DNA of 64,000 nucleotides from JACCZX01 sp963786295 (GTDB taxonomy: Bacteria; Pseudomonadota; Gammaproteobacteria; Burkholderiales; Burkholderiaceae_F), in the NCBI GenBank assembly GCA_963786295.1, contig CAWAYV010000009.1, positions 15,593 through 79,592 of the forward strand, read 5' to 3'. Below are positions 28,725 to 38,800 of this stretch, one piece after another. Each line of letters opens with the position of its first letter. Positions within the stretch are counted from its first letter, which is position 1. The translations under genes were made by a program, and so were the position numbers. Under the pieces are notes generated by a model. It saw nothing but the letters and a program-made list of their open reading frames with translations, had not been told where the DNA came from and made no database searches.

Positions 28725-29165
28725 TCAGTGCTCAGCTGAGACTTCTGACCGCATTTGCAGTCGTAGAGCGAGCATGCCGATAGCCTGAGCGCAATGAAGG
28801 GGCCGTCGGCAAACCTCGATCAAATAGCCGACAGGTGCGCGATTTCGTGTATAAACATCAGACACTTCACTTTGTAGAGTTTGCTCCAGCAGTCCAGGAC
28901 GTAGTTCGACCCAACTCAACTGAGACTCAGCACGCAGGACAGCACTTGTCTGCACGTTGAAGACACTCCAATAATGTCGCCATACGCCGCCATAATCTTC
29001 ATCCATCTGAATCTCGGCTCGAACGTAGTCACACATCCGAAGGTTTTCAGCAAACGGCGCCACACTCAGATAGCGCCGACCAACCAATGGCAAACGTGTA
29101 CAAGATGCTGGCGTGAGCAGCTCGCCGTTTGAGTCGCGATTGACAACTTGTTGAATGAGTATCAT
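28725..29165 (-). CDS. Hypothetical protein downstream of the RHS gene
   Basis: This unrecognised protein of 146 residues begins MILIQQVVNRDSNGELL and contains an aromatic, acidic central stretch (MDEDYGGVWRHYWSVFN). It has no signal peptide and no membrane helix. The coding DNA is visibly lower in GC than the flanking housekeeping genes. It starts 3 bases after the stop of the previous small ORF (29169-29388) and lies just past the end of the RHS gene on the same strand. In RHS systems that position commonly holds toxin-tip remnants, orphan tips or immunity genes, so an immunity role is possible but not shown. The 217 bases between its stop and the GST gene are empty. Confidence 0.5.
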   Translation of the reverse strand: MILIQQVVNRDSNGELLTPASCTRLPLVGRRYLSVAPFAENLRMCDYVRAEIQMDEDYGGVWRHYWSVFNVQTSAVLRAESQLSWVELRPGLLEQTLQSEVSDVYTRNRAPVGYLIEVCRRPLHCAQAIGMLALRLQMRSEVSAEH

Positions 29166-29168
29166 GAG

Positions 29169-29388
29169 CTACGACCTTGTGTTGCAGTTTCGTATAGCGT
29201 GTCCAGGTGTTGACTTCAGGGCATACGACTTCGCAGCGTCACATACCATCGCCGAACAGATCTCAAACAGCCATGTGCGATCCATCGCCACCATCTGCAG
29301 CAGAACTCTGAACGGTATCGCCACGCGCATCCGGGTACCCTCCTCCAGCAAGGCTTCCACCGCATAGAGTTCCAGCTCATGTTTTCAT
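29169..29388 (-). CDS. Small hypothetical ORF between RHS and the 146-residue gene (possible frameshift)
   Basis: The certain part is an open frame from 29360 to 29169 ending CNTRS, containing VEALLEEGTRMRVAIPFRVLL and MVAMDRTWLFEICSAMVC. If one base is removed from the TTTT at 29382-29385, the frame extends to an ATG at 29388 and gives a 72-residue protein starting MKHELELYAVEAL. That would match the insertion pattern seen elsewhere in the window. It is not recognised as any family. It is nearly contiguous with the downstream gene (3 bases), so the two would be coupled. It may be a small immunity protein, a remnant of the RHS tip, or chance. Confidence 0.35.
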
Positions 29389-29415
29389 GCCAGCAGCCGC
29401 TGCCTGCTACAGCGT

Positions 29416-32347
29416 TCATGCGATCTCGGGCACCGTTGGGACAGTCGGAAACGGTTGCGGCTCACTCGGATTCGCTGTAGCACTGCCGGCAATCGGCTCT
29501 GGCCAAGGAGACTTCGGAGACCGTTTCTGGGTCCGTCGAGAATCGGCGAAAGAGTCGGGATCCCCCACGTGACATAAGGTAAACATATTGATACCACCCG
29601 CAAGCCCAATCGGATCTTCGCGAGATAAATCGCTTCAGCGTCGGGTGGTAGTAGCGCGCGCGGTAGTAGTACAGCCCGGTGCCGTCGTTTTCTCTTCCGG
29701 TGTACTGACTCGGATTGGTTGAAGCTGCTCCGCTGGTCGTGGTTTCACCGTACGGCTCATACTGATAGCGCGTGCTGATCGCCTTCGCATCGTCGGTCAG
29801 CGCCCGCGTGCTGCCGAGCGCATCGGTCAGGAAGTGCTTGGTGTTTGCGCCTTCCGTTCTCCACGCCCACTGATCGAGTCCCGCTGCGACGATGTTGGCG
29901 AGCGGAGTGTTGGTGCTCGATAGCTCCTGCACTGCATTGATGCCGTCGTACAGATACTGGGTCGTCGCACCACTTACCGTCTTGCTGCTTCTTCTGCCCA
30001 AGCGCGTCGTACTGGAAGGTGGCGATGCTGGTGGCACCCTGCTTGATCTCGGTCAGCCGATTGCGCACGTCCCAGATGTAGGTGCGCGTACCGTCGCCGG
30101 TCAGGCTACCGTTGTTGTCGTAGGTGTAGTTGACACCGTTGTGCTGCGTGAGCTTGTTGTTGGCATCGAAGATCGCATCGGCTGTGGTGGCTTGCGGCAA
30201 GAACGCTTCGTGCAGGGTGCCGCCTTGAGTGATGCGTCTTCCATTGGCGTCGTAGGTATAGGTGATGTTGCCAACCGTGGTGGCGCCGTTGGCGTAGCTG
30301 ATGCCGGACAACTGATTGGCATCGTCATAGGTGTAGGTAGCTACGATGCCGTTGGCCAGGGTCGACGTTGTTAAGCGACTGGCAATGTCATAGCCGTAGG
30401 TGATGGTGCGCCCGCCACCTTGCTGAATCTGCGTCAGCCGACTCGCGTTGTCGTAGGTGTAGGCGAGACTCGGTTGAGCCGGTAACGGTCTGCGCGGTTC
30501 TGCGATGAGCCTTGTCATACGCGTAGTTGATCGTGCCTTGCGGCGTTACTTCCTGCGTCAGTCGATCGAGCCCGTCCCAACTGCGGCCGATCGTCGATAG
30601 CACCGCGTTGGTGGCCGACAGTTCCTCGATCAGCGTGACGCGGTTGCCCGCGTCGTAAGTCCACTTTGTCTTGGTGCTGTTGTGATAGGTGGCTTGGCTG
30701 CGTCGGTTCTGTGAGTCGTAGGTAAAGATGGTGACCTGGCCTTTGCGATCGGTAAAGCTCGTCAGGTTGCCGGCGTGGTCGTACACGTAGCTGTCGGTAC
30801 GCAGCAGGGCATCTTTGGCGGTAGCGACTCGATGCCGTGGGTCGTAGGTGAACGTGCGCGTGTTGTTGCGTGCATCGGTGACGCCAGTCAGATTACCGAC
30901 GCCGTCGTAGGTCATCGTCGTGACGCGGCCTTGCGCGTCGGTGGTCTTGGCCACTCGATCCATGACGTCGTACTCGACGTAGGTGCGATGCCCCAGTGGA
31001 TCGACGGTGACGGTGCGTCGCCCTAGGGCATCGGTTTGGAACGTCGTCGTGCGGTTGAGCGGATCCTTTGACGAACGCAGGTCGAATAAGTCGTAGGTCA
31101 GTGTGGTGATCTTGTTGCGCGGGATCTTTGACCGTTAGTGGCTGGCCGGCGCTGTTATAGGTGAACGTGGTTATGTTGTTGAGCGGATCCTTGACCTCAC
31201 GCAGACGTCCCAGTGTGTCGTAAGTAAATGTCGTAATGTGGTTCAAGCCGTTCTTGAAGGTGGCCACTTGATTGAACGTCGGCGTATAGGTCCACGTCTC
31301 AGTGACGGCGTTGGCCGTACCTGCGAGCGAGTATCTTGGTCCGCCGATTGCCGTTCGTGTCATAGGTGTAGTCGGTGCGACGGCCGAGCGGATCGGTCTC
31401 GGACATCAGGAAGTTGGTGCCGGCTTGACGCGTGTACGTCCACGTCTGCGCTAGTGGTGTGCCAAAGGCGTGAGTCTCCTGCGTGATGTAGCCCTTGGCA
31501 TCGAAGTCGATGCGCCGCACCAGGTTGCGCGGACGTGTGACATCGGTGCGCGTCACCTTGCCGTTTGTGTCGAGTGTGTAGGCAAACAGATAGATCGCGC
31601 CGTCCGCCAGCGTTTGCTTGATGCACGCGCTGGTTGGCGTCGTACTCGTTGGTGACCATCGTGTTGGCGCGACGGTCCTTCACCGTGAGCATGTTGCCGC
31701 TGGTGTTGTAGGTGTACTCCTCGGTGGTGTTGTCGGGATACGTGACCTTGGTCAGATAGCCGTTGGCGTCGTTCAGATATCTGACGCTGCGACCGGTGAA
31801 GTCCTTGACCTCAGTCGGATAGGCACCGGTGTAGATGAAGTCGACGTAGCGGCCACTGGGGCTGGTGATACGGTTTATCTGCGAACCGGAGCGTGTGATC
31901 TTGGTGGAGTTGCCGAAACGATCGAGTTGCTCGAGCAGGTATCCACCGCCTGCTCCGGCGCGGAACCGATAGATCTCGCCTGTTCGGGTCTTGACTTCCA
32001 TCGCCGGTCCGGCTGCAGCGTTGTACTGCAGTAGCGCTTTGTAGAACGGCGCCAGGGCGCTTCGTTGGCTTCGAACACGCTTGATGCGTAGTGCCCAGTG
32101 CCGGAGATGCGATTGAAGCGCACCTGCGACCCGTCTCCGCCGACCATCAACATGTAAGTGTACTGATTGAGCGGATCACCCGAAGCTGATGAAGCTGTTG
32201 TGCTGACTCGCTCATACCTTTGCCGAAGAGGCGCGGGTTAGCGTCCTTGGTGCGGTACGAACGAGTAATTGTCAATGGAACGACATCGTTCAACGCAAAG
32301 TCTGTGACCGAATGTAAGAGATCCGGTGCCGCAGTCACGGGGTCACG
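29416..32347 (-). pseudogene. RHS/YD-repeat core region, fragmented by many frameshifts
   Basis: This is a polymorphic RHS protein core read in at least seven pieces that swap frame: 32338-32147, 32153-31875, 32001-31360, 31556-31299, 31363-30893, 30963-30388, 30518-29757 and 30037-29462. In order they give the DUF6531-like start (TDFALNDVVPLTITRSYR), a beta-rich segment, about a dozen YD repeats (TYDTLGRLREVKDPLNNITT is one example), and the RHS-associated core (YQYEPYGET, GRENDGTGLYYYRARYYHP). Removing one base near 29625 gives FISEDPIGLAGGINMFT, the conserved end of the core. After it comes only a short Pro-rich tail ending at 29416. Read together with the kelch gene upstream it would form one protein of about 1,690 residues. 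Decay and sequencing error cannot be separated from sequence alone. Confidence 0.8.
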
Positions 32348-34510
32348 TCACCGGATCCCCTCCATCACCCGAGCCTGGGCTGTCGGCGCTACCACTGCCC
32401 GACTGGACATTGCCCGCGGGCCGGCGGTCGGTGGCACGGGCGGGAAACTAAACGACGAGCCCATGGCGGTGTAGAAAGCCACACCCGGATCCGGAATGAC
32501 TTGCTTGCCATCACTGCTGACAGTGCCACCGCCATACGGAAACCAGTCACGCTCCTTGGCGTCGTAGTCGGCAAAGATGGCGCGCGTACCCGGTGCCGCA
32601 TTGCTGTAGTTCGGATAGATCACACGGATGCCGCGCGCATTCTTCGGATCCAGGCCTTGCACCGTCAGTCCACCCGGTTGCACGGTGAAGTACACCGGGA
32701 AGTCATCGGGCACCGGGAACGGCGCACGATCGAGCGGCACCGGCACGATGGCGATGCGGGTTAACGGCTTACCAGCACGATCTCGTAGCACTGCACCGCG
32801 CGGAATCTGGATCTCCAAGCCAGGAATATCCGGATGGGTGATCGTCGTGTCGCGTTGCACTGGGGCGTCGATGCGCACCCAATCCTTTTGCCGAATGCGT
32901 GGCACAAAAATGGTGTACGGCAGACGAGTGACCTCGCCGGATTCGACTTCGACACCGATCACGAACTGCGCGTACTCACGGCCGCCACGACCGGCACTGG
33001 AACCATCAACCACCATCTCATGGCGACCGGGTGTGATGCCTTCCAGCTCGAAGCTGCCGTCGGCATCAGTGCGGGTGCTGCGGGTGCCGATGGTGACGGT
33101 GACGTTCGCTAACGGACGATCGTTCAGACGCAGCACACGGCCTTCGACCGCACCGGTGTTGGAGGTGGATGCAGTCGCCGCAGCAGCTTGCGCTAGCGAG
33201 CCGCTGCGCAGTGTTCGAACACGGCTCTTTAACTCAGCCGGTGCTTCTTCGCGCTTGGCGAGCCAGCGTTCGTGTTCGTGCTTGAAGCGCTCGCGTACAT
33301 CGGCAGTCAGTGGACGTGCGGTGCGCCAGTGACCTTTGCGCGCCAGCTCATTGATCTCGAATACATCATCGTCGTCGCGCTCGGTGCTGCTGTCGGCTGC
33401 GCTGGAGGTTGTGCCTGGTTGACTGACGACTTCGGGCGCAGGCACACCGCCAGGCGTGCTCACGGAGGGTGCCGAAGCTAATCCCAGGGCCGCGGTCTGA
33501 AAGCCGCTGGCAAAGAAGGCAATTTGCTCGGCTTGCTGCGAACGTACGCCACGTACGAAGACCGAGTAGCTCGCGCCTGGCAGCATCGGCTTGAGCGGGG
33601 TGATGAAAGCGAGCATGCCGTCTTGTGACGGAATGACCTTGGCGTCCTGCACACCGCCGGGACCAAACAGGGTGACGGTTTGTGCATTGACGGTCGGTAC
33701 GTCTGCTGGGCGGCTGAAGCGCAACGCAATTAACTGATCGGGCGCTGCGTTGTTGCTCGCTTCGGGCGGTAAGGTGGCTGCGACCGCAAAGGTCGTGGTC
33801 CCGCTGCGCAAACGCGTTGCTTCGGCATCGCTGATGGCGACGGCTTGCCAGGTATCAGTGCGCAGCACTGCTGCACGCATGGCTTGACCCAGGCGATCTT
33901 GTCCGCCTTCGATCAGGACATGGCCGTCGGTGAGTAAAGTCGCTGTGGCACCTACGCGATCCACTAAGGCGTCGCGTGCCAGTGCGGTGATGGCACCACT
34001 GCGTGGATCCCATAGTTGGGCACCTTCGATCAACGACAGGCGCGCATCGACGCCACCGGCGAACAGAACGCGACCGTCGGTTAGAACTAAGGCGGCATGA
34101 CCCGCGCGCGCAGTCGGTAGTTCTTCGGTCGCAGGCTTAAAGCTCTTGCTCGCTACATCGAACCAGTGCGCTTGCGTTAATAACCGTCCGTCAGAACGCA
34201 ATCCACCAAGCACTAATACTCGGCCATCCGGTAAGACTGTGATCGAGGCGCCCGACCTCTTCGCATCGGGGAGTCCAAGGGCCGTTATTGCTTGACCTGT
34301 CCCACTTGAGATAACGCTTACTCCTTGAGTTCCAATGGCTAAAGCTTCACCCGAAGGCAGTTGCGCCGATCGGGCGGGTTCAACAAGCCAGCGCTCAATC
34401 GATGATGCGTGCTGCGCTGGAACACGTTGCTGTGCACTTGCGCCCGAATTCATGGCGAGCAGAAGCGCCATGAGCGTTGCCGTAGAAAAGACGCATCGTG
34501 TTGTGATCAT
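32348..34510 (-). CDS. Exported kelch / Ig-like / carboxypeptidase-regulatory protein, N-terminal half of a giant RHS protein
   Basis: The uninterrupted frame gives about 720 residues. It begins with a Sec signal peptide (MITTRCVFSTATLMALLLAM, cleavage after ASA). Three kelch-like blades follow (DGRVLVLGGLRSDG, DGRVLFAGGVDARL, DGHVLIEGGQDRLG), then an SbsA/Ig-like domain and a Thr/Ser/Asp linker. A carboxypeptidase-regulatory-like beta-sandwich (GAVEGRVLRLNDRPLANVTV) comes next, and then a long beta-rich region. It stops at GIR, exactly where the next frame continues DPVTAAPDLLHSVTDFAL, the usual RHS start. The stop lies beside a doubled GTGAC at about 32336-32345, so it is probably one gene with the RHS core. 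The start at 34510 is preferred over the GTG at 34540 because it begins the signal peptide and follows TTGGGGCG. Confidence 0.75.
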   Translation of the reverse strand: MITTRCVFSTATLMALLLAMNSGASAQQRVPAQHASSIERWLVEPARSAQLPSGEALAIGTQGVSVISSGTGQAITALGLPDAKRSGASITVLPDGRVLVLGGLRSDGRLLTQAHWFDVASKSFKPATEELPTARAGHAALVLTDGRVLFAGGVDARLSLIEGAQLWDPRSGAITALARDALVDRVGATATLLTDGHVLIEGGQDRLGQAMRAAVLRTDTWQAVAISDAEATRLRSGTTTFAVAATLPPEASNNAAPDQLIALRFSRPADVPTVNAQTVTLFGPGGVQDAKVIPSQDGMLAFITPLKPMLPGASYSVFVRGVRSQQAEQIAFFASGFQTAALGLASAPSVSTPGGVPAPEVVSQPGTTSSAADSSTERDDDDVFEINELARKGHWRTARPLTADVRERFKHEHERWLAKREEAPAELKSRVRTLRSGSLAQAAAATASTSNTGAVEGRVLRLNDRPLANVTVTIGTRSTRTDADGSFELEGITPGRHEMVVDGSSAGRGGREYAQFVIGVEVESGEVTRLPYTIFVPRIRQKDWVRIDAPVQRDTTITHPDIPGLEIQIPRGAVLRDRAGKPLTRIAIVPVPLDRAPFPVPDDFPVYFTVQPGGLTVQGLDPKNARGIRVIYPNYSNAAPGTRAIFADYDAKERDWFPYGGGTVSSDGKQVIPDPGVAFYTAMGSSFSFPPVPPTAGPRAMSSRAVVAPTAQARVMEGIR

Positions 34511-34605
34511 TTTTCGCCCCAACACCCTTAACTTGCTCACGAAATAGTCCGTCGTCAGCGTGGCGCAACGAGCGCTCGAACGCTAAACGTGCCTGGTGAG
34601 AACCA

Positions 34606-35850
34606 CTAAAAATGAATGCGGTAAGTACCGGTCAAAGGCAAGGCAGGCAAGTCTGTTGACTGCGTGCCTCCCGGAGCAACGCCGACTCCGCCACATAGCT
34701 ATAGTCGTGCGGGGCGTAGACATACACGCCGATGTACGTCACGCCCGTCGCTGAGGATGCATTGGACAGTGACAAGCGCAGCAATTGGCCTGCGGTGCCG
34801 TCGAACGTGTAGCGACCTGTCTGCCCGGTGGTGTTGGTAGTGACCGTGAGCGGCGAGTTTATGAAAAGCGTGCCGGTCAGCGGTACGTACTTGCGCGCCC
34901 TGACCTTCACGGTCCCGGTGATTCCGGTTTGGGCGGTCAGTCTGACCTTGTACGCGCCTGAGTAAAAGAGGCCCGTATACGTAGCGCCGCATCCCGAGCC
35001 ATTTTCATAACATGTGAGCGGCGGATATGGCGCCCCAACCGGGGGAACCAGCCTGAACTGCACCGAGTCGTTTGTGCCGCCGTTTAGCACCAATTGGCTC
35101 AGGTCAATGGAGACTTCGTCACCATTTGCTGCGTTGAACGACAGGTCAACCGTTTCGCACGGCGTTACGAAAGTGACGTTCTTAAGGGAGTTGTCGGTAG
35201 GCAGTGGACCACCGTCCGTACCAGGGCCAGCGGTCGGGTTAACGGTCAAAGATGCGGTGAATGTTGTAACAGTAGAAGCTGGGTCGCTGTAGTACATCGG
35301 CGCGAGATAGACGCGGTAGGGTCCGGTTTCTGTTAGCGCAGAAAGTGGGGTGGGTACAGCCGAGGAAGTAAGTGTTCGGCCAGACGAATGGATTTGCGCG
35401 CCCGATGGCGCAAGCGCGATCAGAGAGACATACGCGCCTGCAATAGAAGTATAACCCGACAGCGAAAGAGTTAATAGTTGGCCAGAGGTCCCATTGAACG
35501 TGAAGAGGGCACGTTGCCCCGGCACCGACGTTGAAAGTGTCGATGCCACCCCCGATGTGAGCGCTGCAGTCACAGGGCTGCTTAACCAGAGCCTTAGCCC
35601 AAAGCTTCCAGTCAAACCCTGCGATGGTGTACCCACAACCGTGTAAGTGCCGCCCATCGGCAGCTCTGTACCGACCCGCCCGCAGCTGGGACCTTCGTTA
35701 CAACTCCAGCTTGTAAGGCTAGCGGTGTCGAGCTTGTTGATGGAGATGCCGAGGTAATCGGTTGTAGTGCTCGCCAAATTTAAGTTTCTTGTTTCCAGCG
35801 CCCAATCTTTTCCAGCAGTTCCGGCGAACGTCAGACTTGCGACCTGTCCC
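34606..35850 (-). CDS. C-terminal part of the giant protein: non-repeat PPC-like domains
   Basis: An intact frame from about 35850 runs down to 34632; the last few codons change frame so that the stop falls at 34606. It contains four further beta-sandwich units related to, but distinct from, the array repeats: GQVASLTFAGTAGKDWAL, RALFTFNGTSGQLLTLSLSG, a Cys-containing unit (TPCETVDLSFNAANGDEV), and TGRYTFDGTAGQLLRLSLS. Paired Cys residues (SWSCNEGPSCGR and TCYENGSGCG) would allow disulfides, fitting an extracellular location. There is no sortase, autotransporter or outer-membrane beta-barrel signature, so release or anchoring would need another machine. The neighbouring type II-like operon is the obvious candidate, by inference. 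Confidence 0.6.
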
Positions 35851-38800
35851 GGGTAACTGCATACGGCAGCACCCGCACGGTGTAGCTGCCGGTGGTGGGC
35901 AGCACGGGTAAGTCCACGACGTACGCCGTCGGGCTGGTCTGCGCGGCCGTAAAGTTGTTGTTGGTGAGCTGCGCGCCGTCGGGCTTGAACACTATCACAT
36001 CGAGCGTGGCGCGCACTGACTGAGGTGGTAAAGCCCGACAGCGTGAGCCCGCGCTGCTCACCGGCGGTGCCGCTGAAGGTCTTCTGCACCACCTGCCCCG
36101 GCAACCGTGCTGGTGTAGGTGTTGGCGGTGCCCACCGTTAAGGTGCCGGTGACCCGACTCGATTCCCACGCCTGCACATTGAAGCTGCCGCTGGTGGCCG
36201 TCGGCTGCGGTGTGAACACAATCTCGTAGGTGCCGGTGCTCGGCAACGCATACAGCGGTAATGCGCAGCCGCTGCCGCTCGGATAACAGTTGCCGGCGGT
36301 CAGATAGGTGCCAGCCCGGGCGATTGATCTGATAGTGCAGATACGACAGCCCCGTCATCGCTACGCTCGATACATACAGCGTCAGATCGCGTCCCGCCGT
36401 TCGCTGAACGTCACGTGCCTGTTTGCCCCGCTTGCGCCAGCTGACGCTCAGGGCGGTACCGTTGGTGGCGAGCGTCGGCACTAACATCGGACTGACCAGC
36501 ACCTGCCCACTGAAGGTGGTGGTCTGCTGCTATCGTCGGGTACGATACGGCAGCACCTGTACGGTGTAGCTGCCGGTGGTGGGCAGCACGGGTAAGTCCA
36601 CACGTACGCCGTCGGGCTGGTCTGCGCCGCGGTAAAGTTGTTGTTGGCGAGCTGCGTGCCATCCGGCTTGATCACGATCACATTCAGCGTGGCCGCGCTC
36701 ACCGAGGTGGTAAAGCCCGACAGCGTGAGCCCGCGCTGCTCACCGGCGGTGCCGCTGAAGGTCTTCTGCACCACCTGCCCCGCAATCGTGCTGGTGTAGG
36801 TGTTGGCGGTGCCCACCGTTAAGGTGCCGGTGACCCGACTCGATTCCCACGCCTGCACATTGAAGCTGCCGCTGGTGGCCGTCGGCTGCGGTGTGAACAC
36901 AATCTCGTAGGTGCCGGCCGGCAACGCATACAGCGTAATGCGCAGCCGCTGCCGCTCGGATAACAGTAGCCGCCGGTCAGATAGGTACCCACCTGGGCGA
37001 TTGATCTGATAGTTCAGATACGACAGCCCCGTCATCGCTACGCTCGAGACATACAGCGTCAGATCGCGTCCCGCCGTGCCAGTAAAGGTGACCCGTGCTT
37101 GTTGCCCCGCTTGCGCCAGCGTCACCGCAGTGGCGGTGCCGTTGGTAGCCAGCGTGGCACGTCACATCGGCACTCACCAACACCGAGCCACTGAAGGTGG
37201 TGGTCGGCTGGTTGTTGGGCCCATACGGATACACGCAGCACGGTGTAGCTGCCAGTGGTGGGCAGCACCGGTAGGTCCACGTGAACGACGTGGGCTGGTC
37301 TGCGCCGCCGTAAAGTTGTTGTTGGTGAGCTGCGTGCCATCCGGCTTCAGCACGATCACATTGAGCGTGGCGCCACTCACCGAGGTGGTAAAGCCCGACA
37401 GCGTGAGCCCACGCTGCTCACCGGCGGTGCCGTGAAGGTCTTCTGCACCACCTGCCCCGGCAACGTGCTGGTGTAGGTGTTGGCGGTGCCCACCGTTAAG
37501 GTGCCGGTGACCCGACTCGATTCCCACGCCTGCACATTGAAGCTGCCGCTGGTGGCGGTCGGATGCGGGGTGAACACAATCTCGTAGGTGCCGCGCCGGC
37601 AGCGCATACAGCGCTAATGCGCAGCCGCTGCCGCTCGGATAACAGTAGCCGGCGGTGATACACTGGGCGATCGGATCGCATGCATCGATACACAGCCATT
37701 GCTACGCTCGAGACATGACAGCCGTCAGATCAGCGCCAGTCCTGCCCGCGGTGCCACTGAACGTCACGCGCGCCTGCTGCCCCGCTTGCGCCAGGCTGTA
37801 CGGCAGGTCGTACCGTTGGTGGCGAGCGTGGCACTCACATCGCGCGGTCACCAGCACCGGGCCACTGAAGGTGGTGGTCGATGGCTGTTGGTCGTACGGA
37901 TACGGCGCACCTGCACGGTGTAGCTGCCGGTGGTGGGCAACACCGGCAGGTCCCGTGACGGCGTCGGGCTGGTCTGCGCCGCCGTAAAGTTGTTGTTGGT
38001 GAGCTGCGTGCCATCCGGCTTGAGCACGATCACATTGAGCGTGGCGCCACTCACCGAGGTGGTGAAGCTCGACAGCGTGAGCCCGAGTTGCTGACCGGCG
38101 GTGCCGCTGAAGGTCTTCTGCACCACCTGCCCCGCAATCGTGCTGGTGTAGGTGTTGGCGGTGCCCACCGTTAGAGGCGCCGGTGACCCGACTCGATTCC
38201 CACGCCTGCACATTGAAGCTGCCGCTGGTGGCGGTCGGCTGCGGCGTGAACACAATCTCGTGTGCGTGCCCGCCGGCAGCCCGCGCTATACGCGCAGCCG
38301 TTGCCGTTCGGGACAGCAGCCGCCGTTAGGTACGCATCGGGCCGTCGGCGCATTGATCTGATAGTTCAGATACTGCCAGCCCCGTCATCGCTACGCTCGA
38401 GGTATCACAGCGTCAGATCGCGTCCCGCGGTGCCAGTGAACGTCACGCGCGCCGTCTGCCCCGCTTGCGCCAGCGTGACCGCAGTGGCGGTGCCGTTGGT
38501 GGCGAGCGTGCCGCTCACATCGCGCGGTCACCAGCACCTGCCCACTGAAGGTGGTGGTCAGCTGGCTGTAGTTCCTGATACGGAAACACCTGCACGGTGT
38601 AGGTGCCGGTGGTGGGCAACACCGGCAGATCCAGTCACGCGCGTGGGCGTGGTTTGCGCCGCCGTAACGTTGCTGGTGAGCTGCGTGCCATCCGGCTTGT
38701 ACACGATCACATACAGCGTGGCGCCACTCACCGAGGTGGTAAAGCTCGACAGCGTCAGCCCAAGCTGCTGGCCGGCGGTGCCGCTGAAGGTCTTCTGCAC

